Assembly (NCBI GenBank): GCA_964627845.1
Contig: CAZVKL010000040.1
Location: 1 to 8,632, forward strand
Direction of reading: 5' to 3'
DNA length: 8,632 nt
Source of the DNA: DUUI01 sp964627845
GTDB taxonomy: Bacteria; Bacillota_I; Bacilli_A; Erysipelotrichales; Erysipelotrichaceae
In this document: one piece after another, positions 1 to 7,029 of the stretch
How positions within the stretch are numbered: position 1 is the stretch's first letter
Layout of the letters: the number at the start of each line of letters is the position of its first letter
Program-made: the position numbers and the translations under genes
The notes under the pieces: model-generated
What the model saw: only the letters and a program-made list of their open reading frames with translations
What the model was told of the DNA's origin: nothing
The model's database searches: none

Positions 1-128
1 ACTGTTATATAGTGAAAGTCATCATCAGAGTCATCAAACTCTTGACTAAACTGTTGTTCATCCAAAAAGACTTGTTGTCTAATCGCATCTGCCTCTGCCC
101 TGTTGTTTTGTGTCTTAAATGAATTCAT
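1..128 (-). CDS. GNAT family N-acetyltransferase, N-terminal part (gene runs off the left edge)
   Basis: The minus strand reads open from an ATG at 126-128 to the window edge, giving 42 residues. They include IRQQVFLDEQ followed by QEFDDSDDDFHYI. This matches the start of ElaA/YjcF-like GNAT acetyltransferases, where an 'R..VF..EQ' helix is followed by an acidic 'EFD..D' turn and an H leading into the first core strands. The family transfers an acetyl group from acetyl-CoA to an amine; the substrate cannot be told because the acetyl-CoA loop lies outside the window. An in-frame TAA sits 12 bases upstream of the ATG, so this is the first possible ATG. No clear Shine-Dalgarno sequence precedes it. 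Possible -10 boxes, TATAGT (142-147, minus) or TAAAAT (135-140, minus), would put the transcript start within about 10 bases of the ATG, so the mRNA may be nearly leaderless. The gene is divergent from the helicase gene. Confidence 0.75.
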   Translation of the reverse strand, partial: MNSFKTQNNRAEADAIRQQVFLDEQQFSQEFDDSDDDFHYIT

Positions 129-169
129 GCCATTATTTTACACTATAAACAGATTGTTTGGTGAATCTA

Positions 170-178
170 TGTTATACT
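170..178 (+). promoter_or_regulatory. Extended -10 promoter of the DEAD-box helicase gene
   Basis: The plus strand carries TGTTATACT: a TG at 170-171, one base, then the -10 hexamer TATACT at 173-178. This is the extended -10 arrangement. No good -35 box lies 16-18 bases upstream, which extended -10 promoters can tolerate. Transcription would start near 185, leaving a leader of about 20 bases before the ATG at 204, with only a weak purine stretch (GAGAAAA, 195-201) as ribosome binding site. Confidence 0.55.
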
Positions 179-203
179 CTTTAAGCACGAAAGCGAGAAA
201 ACT

Positions 204-1823
204 ATGTCATTTAATCAATTAGACCTAAAACCAGAACTACTCAGAGCCATTTCAGAAATGGGATATGAGACACCCTCACCCATTCAACAACAAGCAATCC
301 CCGTCATTTTAGACCATAAAGATATTATTGGTCAATCTCAAACTGGATCTGGAAAAACAGCCTCCTTTGGCTTACCTATCCTTAATCAACTAGATCCACT
401 CCCAAACCGTAAAACACAAGCGTTAATCCTTGCGCCAACCAGGGAACTTTGTTTACAAGTCGCCGACGAAATGAGAAAGTTCGCCAAATATATGGAAGGT
501 GTTCGAATTGTTAGCGTCTATGGTGGACAAGAAATTTCTCGCCAAATCAAAGATATCAAAGGAGGGAGCGATATTGTTGTCGCTACCCCAGGAAGATTGT
601 TAGATCATATCCGACGTCGTACCCTTCGATTTGAAAACACGCATCAAGTGGTTTTAGATGAAGCTGATGAAATGTTAAATATGGGCTTCTTAGACGAAAT
701 CAAGGACGTCTTTAGTCATTTACCAAAACAAAGACAGACAATTTTATTCTCAGCAACAATGCCTAAACCAATTTTAGAACTTGCTAAAGAGATATTAAAT
801 AATCCGGTAGAAATCAAAATGAAAGACAAGACCCTGACGGTTGAAGCCATCCAACAGATTGCCTATGAAGTCTTACCTTCTCAAAAAGTAGATTTACTCA
901 TCCAACTATTGGAACTTCATCATTTTGATTCGGCCCTCATCTTCTGTAATACGAAAAAAATGGTTGATGAACTCAGTGCTACTCTCAATAAACAAGGTTA
1001 TCTTGCCATGGCACTACATGGTGATATTAAACAAGAGATGCGCACTAACATCATGAATCGTTTCAAAAAGAAACAAATCAATACACTCATTGCCACTGAT
1101 GTGGCCGCAAGAGGAATTGACGTCGATTCATTAGATGTCGTCATTAACTATGACTTACCACAAGAAATTGAATATTATGTCCATCGCATTGGAAGAACTG
1201 GAAGAGCTGGAAACACTGGACTCGCCATTTCATTATACAGTCCACGCCAAAGACATTTACTGACTCAACTTGAGAAAATTACCAGACAAGCCATTGACAG
1301 AAGAGATCTACCGACCCAAAGAGAATTAGCAGAATTAACTGTCCAACTGATTGAAAAAGAAGTGAGCACCGGTCTGAATAAACCTCAAGAAAAAACAAGC
1401 TATATCTTAGAACAGCTCCACCAATTAGGGTATGATGATAAACAATTATTGTTTGGATTGCTCTCAAGAGTCGTTGAAGCACACACACTCAAATCTATTG
1501 AGCCAGTCAAAACCAATCAGCCTAGCCGTAAAAGCGCAGATTATTCAACCATTATGTTAAATCTTGGTGATAAACATAACATCAACCCAGCCAAATTATT
1601 AGCTGGAATTGCTGACGCAACAGGAATCAGCGGGAGAGAGATTGGTCGGATTCGTATTAGTGAACGTTCCAGTACCGTTGAAATCCCAAGACAAAAAGAA
1701 AAAGAAATCATGGATACACTCTCCAAAACGAAGATTAGTGGAAAAGTTCCATTCGTCTCAATTGTTAAGAGTACACGGTCAGAAAAAAGTGGACGCAAGC
1801 GTCCGCGTAATCGTAAAAAGTAG
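204..1823 (+). CDS. deaD: DEAD-box ATP-dependent RNA helicase, DeaD/CshA type
   Basis: This 539-residue protein is an RNA helicase that uses ATP to unwind or remodel RNA. In this family that usually means roles in ribosome assembly, mRNA decay and cold adaptation in the cytoplasm. All core motifs are present: Q motif around 21-33 (GYETPSPIQQQ), motif I SQTGSGKT at 45-52, PTREL at 78-82, TPGR at 128-131, DEAD at 152-155, SAT at 183-185, ATDVAARGIDV at 297-307, and HRIGRTGR at 327-334. The two RecA-like domains end near 350. A helical linker follows, and residues about 447-521 match the DbpA-type RNA-binding domain, ending in a short basic tail (SGRKRPRNRKK). That tail domain separates DeaD/CshA-type proteins from shorter helicases such as CshB. 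Motif I starts with Ser instead of the commoner Ala, which I regard as a tolerated variant. The gene is monocistronic: it has its own promoter and a terminator that overlaps its stop codon. The name cshA would be equally acceptable. Confidence 0.95.
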   Translation: MSFNQLDLKPELLRAISEMGYETPSPIQQQAIPVILDHKDIIGQSQTGSGKTASFGLPILNQLDPLPNRKTQALILAPTRELCLQVADEMRKFAKYMEGVRIVSVYGGQEISRQIKDIKGGSDIVVATPGRLLDHIRRRTLRFENTHQVVLDEADEMLNMGFLDEIKDVFSHLPKQRQTILFSATMPKPILELAKEILNNPVEIKMKDKTLTVEAIQQIAYEVLPSQKVDLLIQLLELHHFDSALIFCNTKKMVDELSATLNKQGYLAMALHGDIKQEMRTNIMNRFKKKQINTLIATDVAARGIDVDSLDVVINYDLPQEIEYYVHRIGRTGRAGNTGLAISLYSPRQRHLLTQLEKITRQAIDRRDLPTQRELAELTVQLIEKEVSTGLNKPQEKTSYILEQLHQLGYDDKQLLFGLLSRVVEAHTLKSIEPVKTNQPSRKSADYSTIMLNLGDKHNINPAKLLAGIADATGISGREIGRIRISERSSTVEIPRQKEKEIMDTLSKTKISGKVPFVSIVKSTRSEKSGRKRPRNRKK

Positions 1824-1840
1824 CCTTTGCTACTTTTTTT
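1815..1840 (+). terminator. Intrinsic terminator of the helicase gene, containing its stop codon
   Basis: A perfect 10-base-pair stem (1815-1824 with 1829-1838) encloses a CTTT loop, and a run of seven T covers 1834-1840. The stem contains the last Lys codon and the TAG stop (1821-1823), so there is no 3' untranslated gap between gene and terminator. Because the stem begins with five A and ends with five T, it could also work weakly for minus-strand transcription. Confidence 0.88.
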
Positions 1841-1887
1841 ATAGAATTAATCTCAATACAAACACAGGTAAAAGAGTTGAGGTCACT

Positions 1888-1920
1888 TTAAACAAAAGAA
1901 AAGAGTTCATACGAACTCCT
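1888..1920 (-). terminator. Intrinsic terminator of the lipoprotein gene
   Basis: On the minus strand, an 8-pair stem with one G-T wobble (1920-1913 with 1908-1901, core GAGTTC/GAACTC) encloses a GTAT loop. It is followed by the U-rich stretch TTCTTTTGTTT (1900-1890). It lies about 25 bases past the stop codon of the lipoprotein gene and faces the helicase terminator, so the two converging genes are separately insulated. Confidence 0.7.
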
Positions 1921-1945
1921 CTAAATTCTATAATTTAATCATTAA

Positions 1946-2545
1946 CTATTGTCCAAAGCTTGGAACAAGTCCTTCCATATCAGGGAACATTGCTTGGAAA
2001 AATTGTGAGTTTAGGTTCTCTAACCCCTCAACAAACCATTGACTATCAATTTGTCTAAGGTTTAATGGCGCTGAATATTCTTTAAGCTCTAAATCAGCAA
2101 TAGCACTTTGAACCTCACCCAAAATTTGTTGAGTTTGTTCTTGTTCAGTTAGCGCTTGAAACTCAGGATTAAACATTAACTCAAATGATTTACCAATAAT
2201 AACACCCATTAATGCGCCCATATCTGGTGCTTTCCAAGTCACTGGCACAGATGCTGTATCATTCTCGATTGTTGCGTCTCCAACCTTGAAACCATCTTTA
2301 AAGAGTGTCCCAAATAATTCCTGAACTTGTTGGAGCTCAGCCATATCCTCTGTTTGTTCTTTTAGTTCTTCCTCAGAAATACGATCTTCAGGGACTGTCA
2401 GAGCATTAAACTCATCAACCTTCACTTCTTGAAATGCATCCAAGAAATTCTGAGCTGTCGCCTCAGGAGTATTTGAGACTGTATTTGAACAGCTAATTAA
2501 CAATACACCAACTAAAGCCAATAATAGTAATCTAATTTTTTTCAT
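1946..2545 (-). CDS. Secreted lipoprotein of unknown function, probably with an NTF2-like domain
   Basis: This 199-residue protein starts with a lipoprotein signal peptide: MKKIR, a hydrophobic stretch (6-17), then the lipobox LISC with the lipidated cysteine at 19. It is expected to be anchored on the outer face of the membrane. The mature part begins with 'TPEATAQNFLDAFQEVKVDEF' type helix residues (26-46) and ends with a strand pattern LRQIDSQWFVEG (163-174). This outline, a helix that starts 'P...V..F..A...D...' and a late 'W.V.G' strand, resembles NTF2-like lipoproteins such as those of the DUF4878 or DUF5105 type, but I infer that from layout only. The mature protein is acidic and rich in Gln and Glu, with a Glu-rich segment at 56-71. 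No catalytic motif is visible. The start is supported by purine-rich AAGGATAGG about 6 bases upstream and a good promoter. The gene is its own transcription unit. Confidence 0.85.
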   Translation of the reverse strand: MKKIRLLLLALVGVLLISCSNTVSNTPEATAQNFLDAFQEVKVDEFNALTVPEDRISEEELKEQTEDMAELQQVQELFGTLFKDGFKVGDATIENDTASVPVTWKAPDMGALMGVIIGKSFELMFNPEFQALTEQEQTQQILGEVQSAIADLELKEYSAPLNLRQIDSQWFVEGLENLNSQFFQAMFPDMEGLVPSFGQ

Positions 2546-2566
2546 AATTTACCTATCCTTTTTTCC

Positions 2567-2575
2567 ATTATACCA
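2567..2575 (-). promoter_or_regulatory. Extended -10 promoter of the lipoprotein gene
   Basis: The minus strand reads TGGTATAAT, a consensus -10 hexamer (2567-2572) with the extended TG one base upstream (2574-2575). The -35 region is AT-rich without a good match. Transcription would begin near 2560, about 15 bases before the ATG, just upstream of the AGGATAGG ribosome binding site. The lipoprotein gene is therefore probably expressed independently of the operon upstream of it. Confidence 0.65.
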
Positions 2576-2604
2576 ATTTTCTTAAATAGGTTTATAAAAG
2601 TGAC

Positions 2605-2635
2605 TAAATTAAAGGAAGAAGTAAATTACTTCTTC
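2605..2635 (-). terminator. Probable terminator at the end of the six-gene operon
   Basis: A palindrome of 10 complementary bases on each side (2615-2624 and 2626-2635, GAAGAAGTAA and its complement) sits across the stop codon of the epimerase-RidA gene. On the minus strand it is followed by CTTTAATTT, a short and interrupted U-rich stretch. The loop must open to at least three bases, leaving about nine pairs, most of them A-T. This makes it a moderate terminator that may leak into the lipoprotein gene. Confidence 0.5.
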
Positions 2636-3843
2636 TTGGCAATAATCTCGATTTCTACCAAAGCATCCTTAGGTAGTCTAGCCACTTCAATAGCACTACG
2701 AGCTGGGTAAGGTTCATTAAAGAACTCTCCATACACTTCATTCATTGAAGTGAAATCATCCATGTTTTTTAGGAACACTGTCGTTTTAATCACATTATCT
2801 AAATCACATTGAACTTGTTCTAAGAGTGCTTTAACATTGGTCAATGCTTGTCTAGTTTGATCTTTTATATCCCAAGACTCAATTTCATTACTCTTTGGAT
2901 TAATCGGTAATTGACCAGAACTATAAATAAAATTGTCCACCTCTCTAAAAATAGAATAAGGACCAATCGCCTTAGGTGTTTCTAAAGGAGGGATGATTTT
3001 CTCAATCTTTAGTGAGAATTCAAAGGTTTTAGACTCATTAGGACTCAGCTTAAGAATCCCCTTTTTATCCTTTAATTGTTGGTTAGTATCCACACAATCA
3101 CCAATACCCCACCAAGGTTCAATACATAAGACATCATCCAATTGATTGGTCTCCTTGTTCTTAGGAGACCAGAAAGCCATATACTTAGTCGGCTTCATAT
3201 TCACCGTATAGTTATATTCAGGTGTTGATAATTGAACTTTAGACACTTGGTCTAAAATTAAGGTTGACTCTAAATCAATCTCATTTAAATTTAATTGTTC
3301 CTCATTAAATTTCTGATAACCACTCACAAACGGTCCTTCTAGTAGGAACTGACCACTCTTTTTCTTGAGTTTAAACTTTAATTTATTCTCAGCACTTTGA
3401 TCAACCTTAATCCCAGGATGACCCCCCACATTAAAATACATAGGTACTTCAGACTGATTCAAAACAACTATTTTAGTGCTTACCTTATTCGCATTTAACT
3501 TCATCGTAATTCGAAGTGTAAACTCAAAAGGGTATTGTTGTTTTGTATCATCATTACTTACCAGTTCAAAGGTCACTTCTTGATTGGTTTGATGAACAAC
3601 CCGACATTCTTGATGTCGTAAGAAACCATGATTATCCATCGAGTACAATTGCCCATGATAGATATACGACTTTTCTTTTAAACTACCCACCACAGGAAAA
3701 AGCAGTGGCGCTTGGGAAGTCCATGAATTTGGATTTCCCTGCCACAATAATTCTTGTTCATGTTCTTTATCATAGAGTGATCGCCACTGTGCCCCCAATG
3801 GATCAATCTCTAATCGAAATTGTTTGTTTTCTAATGTAATCAT
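2626..3843 (-). CDS. Fusion protein: aldose 1-epimerase-like (LacX-type) domain plus RidA/YjgF domain
   Basis: This 405-residue protein carries two full domains. Residues 1-280 match the galactose mutarotase-like fold of LacX-type proteins: LLFPVVGSLKE (47-57), NHGFLR with His72, NVGGHPGI with His142, and CIEPWWG with Glu242, the positions expected for the mutarotase active site. Such enzymes interconvert alpha and beta anomers of aldoses or sugar phosphates. Residues 283-405 match RidA: AIGPYS (292-297), SSGQLPINP (308-316), KTTVFLKNM (353-361), PARSAIEVARLPKD (380-393), and EIEIIA (397-402). Arg382 and Glu397 have the same spacing as Arg105 and Glu120 of E. coli RidA, which hydrolyses reactive enamines/imines from amino-acid metabolism. 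The RidA part is about three residues shorter before PARS. The linker (281-291) has no Met, Val or Leu start codon with a ribosome site, so a separate RidA product seems unlikely. The ATG overlaps the tkt stop as ATGA and lacks a Shine-Dalgarno sequence, so translation probably depends on coupling to tkt. Confidence 0.9.
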   Translation of the reverse strand: MITLENKQFRLEIDPLGAQWRSLYDKEHEQELLWQGNPNSWTSQAPLLFPVVGSLKEKSYIYHGQLYSMDNHGFLRHQECRVVHQTNQEVTFELVSNDDTKQQYPFEFTLRITMKLNANKVSTKIVVLNQSEVPMYFNVGGHPGIKVDQSAENKLKFKLKKKSGQFLLEGPFVSGYQKFNEEQLNLNEIDLESTLILDQVSKVQLSTPEYNYTVNMKPTKYMAFWSPKNKETNQLDDVLCIEPWWGIGDCVDTNQQLKDKKGILKLSPNESKTFEFSLKIEKIIPPLETPKAIGPYSIFREVDNFIYSSGQLPINPKSNEIESWDIKDQTRQALTNVKALLEQVQCDLDNVIKTTVFLKNMDDFTSMNEVYGEFFNEPYPARSAIEVARLPKDALVEIEIIAKKK

Positions 3844-5819
3844 ACAAGTTTTTTAAATCGAGAGACAACATTCTCAACCGTGAACCCATATTCCTTAAAA
3901 ATACGCTCGCCAGGAGCAGAGGCACCAAAGGTTTCAATCCCAATGACATCCCCTTCTAAACCAACATATTTATACCAAGATAATGGTGAACCTGCTTCTA
4001 TCGCTAAACGTTTACGTAAAGCATGTGGTAAGACCTTTTCACGATAGGACTCTTCTTGTTGATCAAAGAGTTCTTGAGATGGCATCGATACCACATTCAC
4101 ATGGATTCCTTCTTGGGCTAATGCTTCTTGTGATTTAAGCGCTAAGCCAACTTCCGAACCACTCGCAATAAGAACCCCTTGTGCTTCTTCTTTCGCTTCT
4201 GAAAGAACATAAGCCCCCTTCATTGCCTCTTTAGACGAATGGGCCAGTTGATCTAAGTTTTGTCTGGAAAGCGCTAAAGTAACAGGCGTCTCTGTCGAAT
4301 TTAAAGCAACTAACCAACCCGCTGCCGTTTCTTTTGCGTCGGCAGGTCTAAAGACAATCATATTAGGTTGAGCTCTCAACATACTTAACTGTTCAATTGG
4401 TTGGTGAGTTGGTCCATCTTCCCCAACACCAATACTATCGTGAGTCATTACAAAGACAGTTGGACAGTGCATAATTGAGGCTAAGCGCATCATTGGTTTT
4501 AAGAAATCAGTAAAGACAAAGAAAGTTGCGCAATACCCTCTTAACCCACCATGAATCGTAATCCCATTGGTGATCGCGGCCATACCATTTTCACGAACAC
4601 CAAAATGAATATTTCTTCCTTCACGTGTTTCGATATCAAATGATTTATAATCATCGAGATTTGTTTTGTTGGAAGGCGCTAGGTCCGCTGAACCCCCAAT
4701 AAGGTTTTCAACTTTGTCCGCAATGTAATTTAATAACTTTCCAGAAATATTACGCGTCGCCGACGCATCCTCACCATAATCCCAATATTTTTCATCGTTC
4801 ATTAAATCAACTGGGAGTTCATCTGAATGATAACGTTCATATTTTTCTGCTAACTCAGGATATGCTTCTTTATAAGCATCGAATAATTGATTCCACTCAT
4901 CTTCAATGCGCTCTCCCTTTTGAGCAAGCACTTGATAATGATCATAAATAGATTGATCCACTTCAAATAAATTTGGGTTATCCCATTCTAAATAATTGCG
5001 TGTTTCTGCTGCTTTCTCTTCACCCATTGGATCTGAGTGGGCTTTATTAGTCCCCACTAATGGTGAACCGTATCCAATTTGTGTTTTAATCTCAATAAAT
5101 GTTGGTGAGTCATGATTTTCTTTCGCTTGAGAAATCGCATCTGAAATAGCCGCTAAATCATTTCCGTCCCCAACTTGAAGTGTCTTAAAGCCATACGCTT
5201 CCATTCGCTTACAAACATCTTCTCTAAATGCTAAATCGGTTGACCCTTCAATGGTAATCTTATTTGAATCATATAATAAGATTAATTTGTTTAATTTTTG
5301 TGTCCCCGCAAAACTTAAGGCTTCAGAGGCAACCCCTTCCATTAAGTCTCCATCACTGACTAAAGCATAGGTATAATGATCAACTATTGGGAAGTCTTCT
5401 TGGTTAAAAACAGCCGCTAAATGGGCTTCTGCGACAGCCATCCCCACGGAAGTTGCGACACCGGTTCCAAGTGGTCCCGTTGTTACCTCAACCCCTTGAG
5501 TGTGCTTGTATTCAGGATGTCCTGGAGTCGCTGAATCCCATTGTCTGAAGTTTTTAAGTTCTTCAAGCGGTAGATCGTACCCAAATAAATGTAACAATGA
5601 ATAAATCAACATTGACCCATGACCTGCCGATAAAACAAAACGGTCTCTGTTTTTAAAGTGCGGGTTACGTGGATTGTGTTTTAAATGGTTAGCCCATAGC
5701 TCATAAGCCATTGGAGCAGCACCCAATGGTAGTCCAGGATGTCCTGACTTGGCGGTTTCAACCGCATCCATGGATAAGATACGAATTGCGTTAATTGCTT
5801 GTTTAACTGATTGGTCCAT
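3840..5819 (-). CDS. tkt: Transketolase
   Basis: This 659-residue, full-length transketolase uses thiamine diphosphate and a divalent metal to move two-carbon ketol units between ketose and aldose phosphates in the cytoplasm (non-oxidative pentose phosphate pathway). Visible hallmarks are SGHPG with His27, AGHGSM with His67, and the cofactor motif beginning GDGDLMEG near 157 and ending at Asn186 (about 30 residues). Also seen are His261, the catalytic Glu410 in GVRENGM, and the second cofactor and substrate region THDSIGVGEDGPTHQP (459-474) with His460 and His472. The C-terminal domain (about 540-659) is complete. The start is well supported: AGGAGG lies 4 bases before the ATG, only 11 bases after the stop of the membrane-protein gene. 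The 3' end overlaps the next gene by 4 bases. Confidence 0.98.
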   Translation of the reverse strand: MDQSVKQAINAIRILSMDAVETAKSGHPGLPLGAAPMAYELWANHLKHNPRNPHFKNRDRFVLSAGHGSMLIYSLLHLFGYDLPLEELKNFRQWDSATPGHPEYKHTQGVEVTTGPLGTGVATSVGMAVAEAHLAAVFNQEDFPIVDHYTYALVSDGDLMEGVASEALSFAGTQKLNKLILLYDSNKITIEGSTDLAFREDVCKRMEAYGFKTLQVGDGNDLAAISDAISQAKENHDSPTFIEIKTQIGYGSPLVGTNKAHSDPMGEEKAAETRNYLEWDNPNLFEVDQSIYDHYQVLAQKGERIEDEWNQLFDAYKEAYPELAEKYERYHSDELPVDLMNDEKYWDYGEDASATRNISGKLLNYIADKVENLIGGSADLAPSNKTNLDDYKSFDIETREGRNIHFGVRENGMAAITNGITIHGGLRGYCATFFVFTDFLKPMMRLASIMHCPTVFVMTHDSIGVGEDGPTHQPIEQLSMLRAQPNMIVFRPADAKETAAGWLVALNSTETPVTLALSRQNLDQLAHSSKEAMKGAYVLSEAKEEAQGVLIASGSEVGLALKSQEALAQEGIHVNVVSMPSQELFDQQEESYREKVLPHALRKRLAIEAGSPLSWYKYVGLEGDVIGIETFGASAPGERIFKEYGFTVENVVSRFKKLV

Positions 5820-5823
5820 AATT

Positions 5824-5829
5824 CCTCCT
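5824..5829 (-). promoter_or_regulatory. Strong ribosome binding site of tkt
   Basis: The minus strand has a perfect AGGAGG in the 11-base gap between the upstream stop codon and the tkt ATG, with a short 4-base spacer. It is the best Shine-Dalgarno match in the window, consistent with high expression of transketolase within the operon. Confidence 0.85.
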
Positions 5830-5830
5830 A

Positions 5831-6145
5831 TTATCTGTAATTTCTACGTTTATATCGTTTTGCTTTTTTAGTTTTGTAATCTTCATTAATCCAATTTAAG
5901 AACTTGCGTCCCATCCAAATTAGAAAACCTGAAATAGTGAATAAAAAGATTCCTGTGAAAAGATGAATCCCAATCCCTTTAGATCCTTCATAAAATTGTT
6001 GGCCAAACTCCCAATTAGTTAAATGACCGATCACCGCTAAGAATTCTTTCGCACCAAGATAAAGTGCTCCTAAAATACCCCATGCTAAGATGAGGATGAT
6101 AATGGCGTAAAAGCCTTTTGACATTAAATCATCATTTCTTTTCAT
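5831..6145 (-). CDS. Small membrane protein with two predicted transmembrane helices, unknown function
   Basis: I do not recognise this 104-residue protein. It has two hydrophobic segments, about 12-31 (FYAIIILILAWGILGALYL) and 58-79 (GIGIHLFTGIFLFTISGFLIW). They are joined by a loop of about 26 residues and followed by a strongly basic tail (KTKKAKRYKRRNYR, 91-104). By the positive-inside rule the tail, and so both ends, would be cytoplasmic. The ATG overlaps the nfo stop codon (ATGA), and a purine-rich GAGAGGG lies 10 bases upstream inside nfo. A second ATG at codon 8 has no ribosome site and would break the overlap, so the first is preferred. The next gene, tkt, begins 11 bases after its stop. 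The tail could bind nucleic acid or phospholipid, but that is only inference from charge. Confidence 0.8.
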   Translation of the reverse strand: MKRNDDLMSKGFYAIIILILAWGILGALYLGAKEFLAVIGHLTNWEFGQQFYEGSKGIGIHLFTGIFLFTISGFLIWMGRKFLNWINEDYKTKKAKRYKRRNYR

Positions 6146-7029
6146 CGTTGACTTACCCTCTCCATTAAACTTGGATCAAACGCTTTCTTTTTAATCATTT
6201 CTATTTCCTCCTTATAAGGTGATTTTTTCTCAATATAAGGTGTTTCTAATATTTTAGGTAAATGAGACAGGCGAGGATGATAAATGATCTCAATCATTTT
6301 CTCAAACCCAATCTCACCAAAACCAATGTTGGCATGACGGTCTTTCATGGCACCCATCACATTTTTAGAATCATTGACATGAACGACTTTCAGATTTTCT
6401 AACCCTAATACTTCATCGAACTCATCTAAAACCTTATCAAAATCATTTAAATCATATCCAGCGTCATGGATATGACATGTGTCTAAACAATAACCAATAT
6501 TTTCTTTTTGTTTGACACCCTCATAAATGGTTCTCAATTCATGAAAGTTTCGACCTATTTCCGTCCCTTTGCCAGCCATTGTTTCTAAGGCAATAACGGT
6601 CTGTTTCATCTCTACTTTTGACATGACTTCATTAAGTCCTTCAATTATTTTAGGGATGGCTGCTTCCACACCAGCAGTCACATGAGCCCCTGGGTGTAAA
6701 ACAATGACATCAATTCCCATTTCTTGAGCTCTAAGCACTTCTTGTGCTAAGAAGTTAACCGCTAATTCATAGGTTGATTCTTTAATGGTATTGCCTAAAT
6801 TGATGATGTAGGGGGCATGTAAAATAACATTTTCTTTGGGTATGCCCGCTTCTTTCATTAACGCTTGTGCTTCTTGAAGATGAAAGCGTTCTGTAGAGAC
6901 TCTTCTTGTGTTTTGTGGTGCCCCCGAATAAATCATAAAGGCATTCGCACCATAACGGATGGTTTCTTCCACAGCCCCTACCATATATTTGGGACTGCTC
7001 AGACTGACGTGACTTCCTAACTTTAACAT
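6142..7029 (-). CDS. nfo: Endonuclease IV (deoxyribonuclease IV, AP endonuclease)
   Basis: This 295-residue enzyme cuts DNA 5' to abasic sites and clears blocked 3' ends in base-excision repair, using three zinc ions in a TIM barrel. All nine metal ligands known from E. coli Nfo can be placed: His71 (HAPYIINLGN), His112 (LHPGAH), Glu149 (ALETMAG), Asp183 and His186 (CLDTCHIHDAGYD), His217 (VVHVNDS), Asp230 and His232 (KDRHANIGFGEIG), and Glu262 (ILETPY). Length is normal for the family, so the gene looks intact and active. Its ATG shares one base with the stop codon of the sirtuin-like gene (TAATG), and AGAGGAG (7041-7047) lies 11 bases upstream. Its own TGA overlaps the ATG of the membrane-protein gene. 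Both junctions suggest coupled translation. Confidence 0.97.
   Translation of the reverse strand: MLKLGSHVSLSSPKYMVGAVEETIRYGANAFMIYSGAPQNTRRVSTERFHLQEAQALMKEAGIPKENVILHAPYIINLGNTIKESTYELAVNFLAQEVLRAQEMGIDVIVLHPGAHVTAGVEAAIPKIIEGLNEVMSKVEMKQTVIALETMAGKGTEIGRNFHELRTIYEGVKQKENIGYCLDTCHIHDAGYDLNDFDKVLDEFDEVLGLENLKVVHVNDSKNVMGAMKDRHANIGFGEIGFEKMIEIIYHPRLSHLPKILETPYIEKKSPYKEEIEMIKKKAFDPSLMERVSQR

Noticed and set aside
336..362. Motif I of the helicase reads SQTGSGKT rather than AQTGTGKT
   Set aside because: Ser at the first position does not touch the P-loop lysine or threonine, and is seen in related helicases as far as I recall, so it is not a sign of inactivity.
1839..1933. A 10-base inverted repeat (TTATAGAATT at 1839-1848 and its complement at 1924-1933) flanking the lipoprotein terminator
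   Set aside because: It is short, AT-rich and 75 bases apart; it could easily arise by chance, and there are no target duplications or transposase remains.
1609..1938. A 109-codon plus-strand open frame overlapping the 3' end of the helicase gene
   Set aside because: It lies mostly in another frame of the intact helicase gene, passes through the terminator hairpin, and shows no family pattern or ribosome site.
2985..2998. AAAGGAGGGATG-like ribosome site and start on the plus strand inside the fusion gene
   Set aside because: It is antisense to the Pro-Pro linker codons, and I see no plausible coding frame following it.
3543..3839. A 98-codon plus-strand open frame antisense to the epimerase domain
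   Set aside because: The minus-strand reading has complete family motifs; the antisense frame has none and no ribosome site or promoter.
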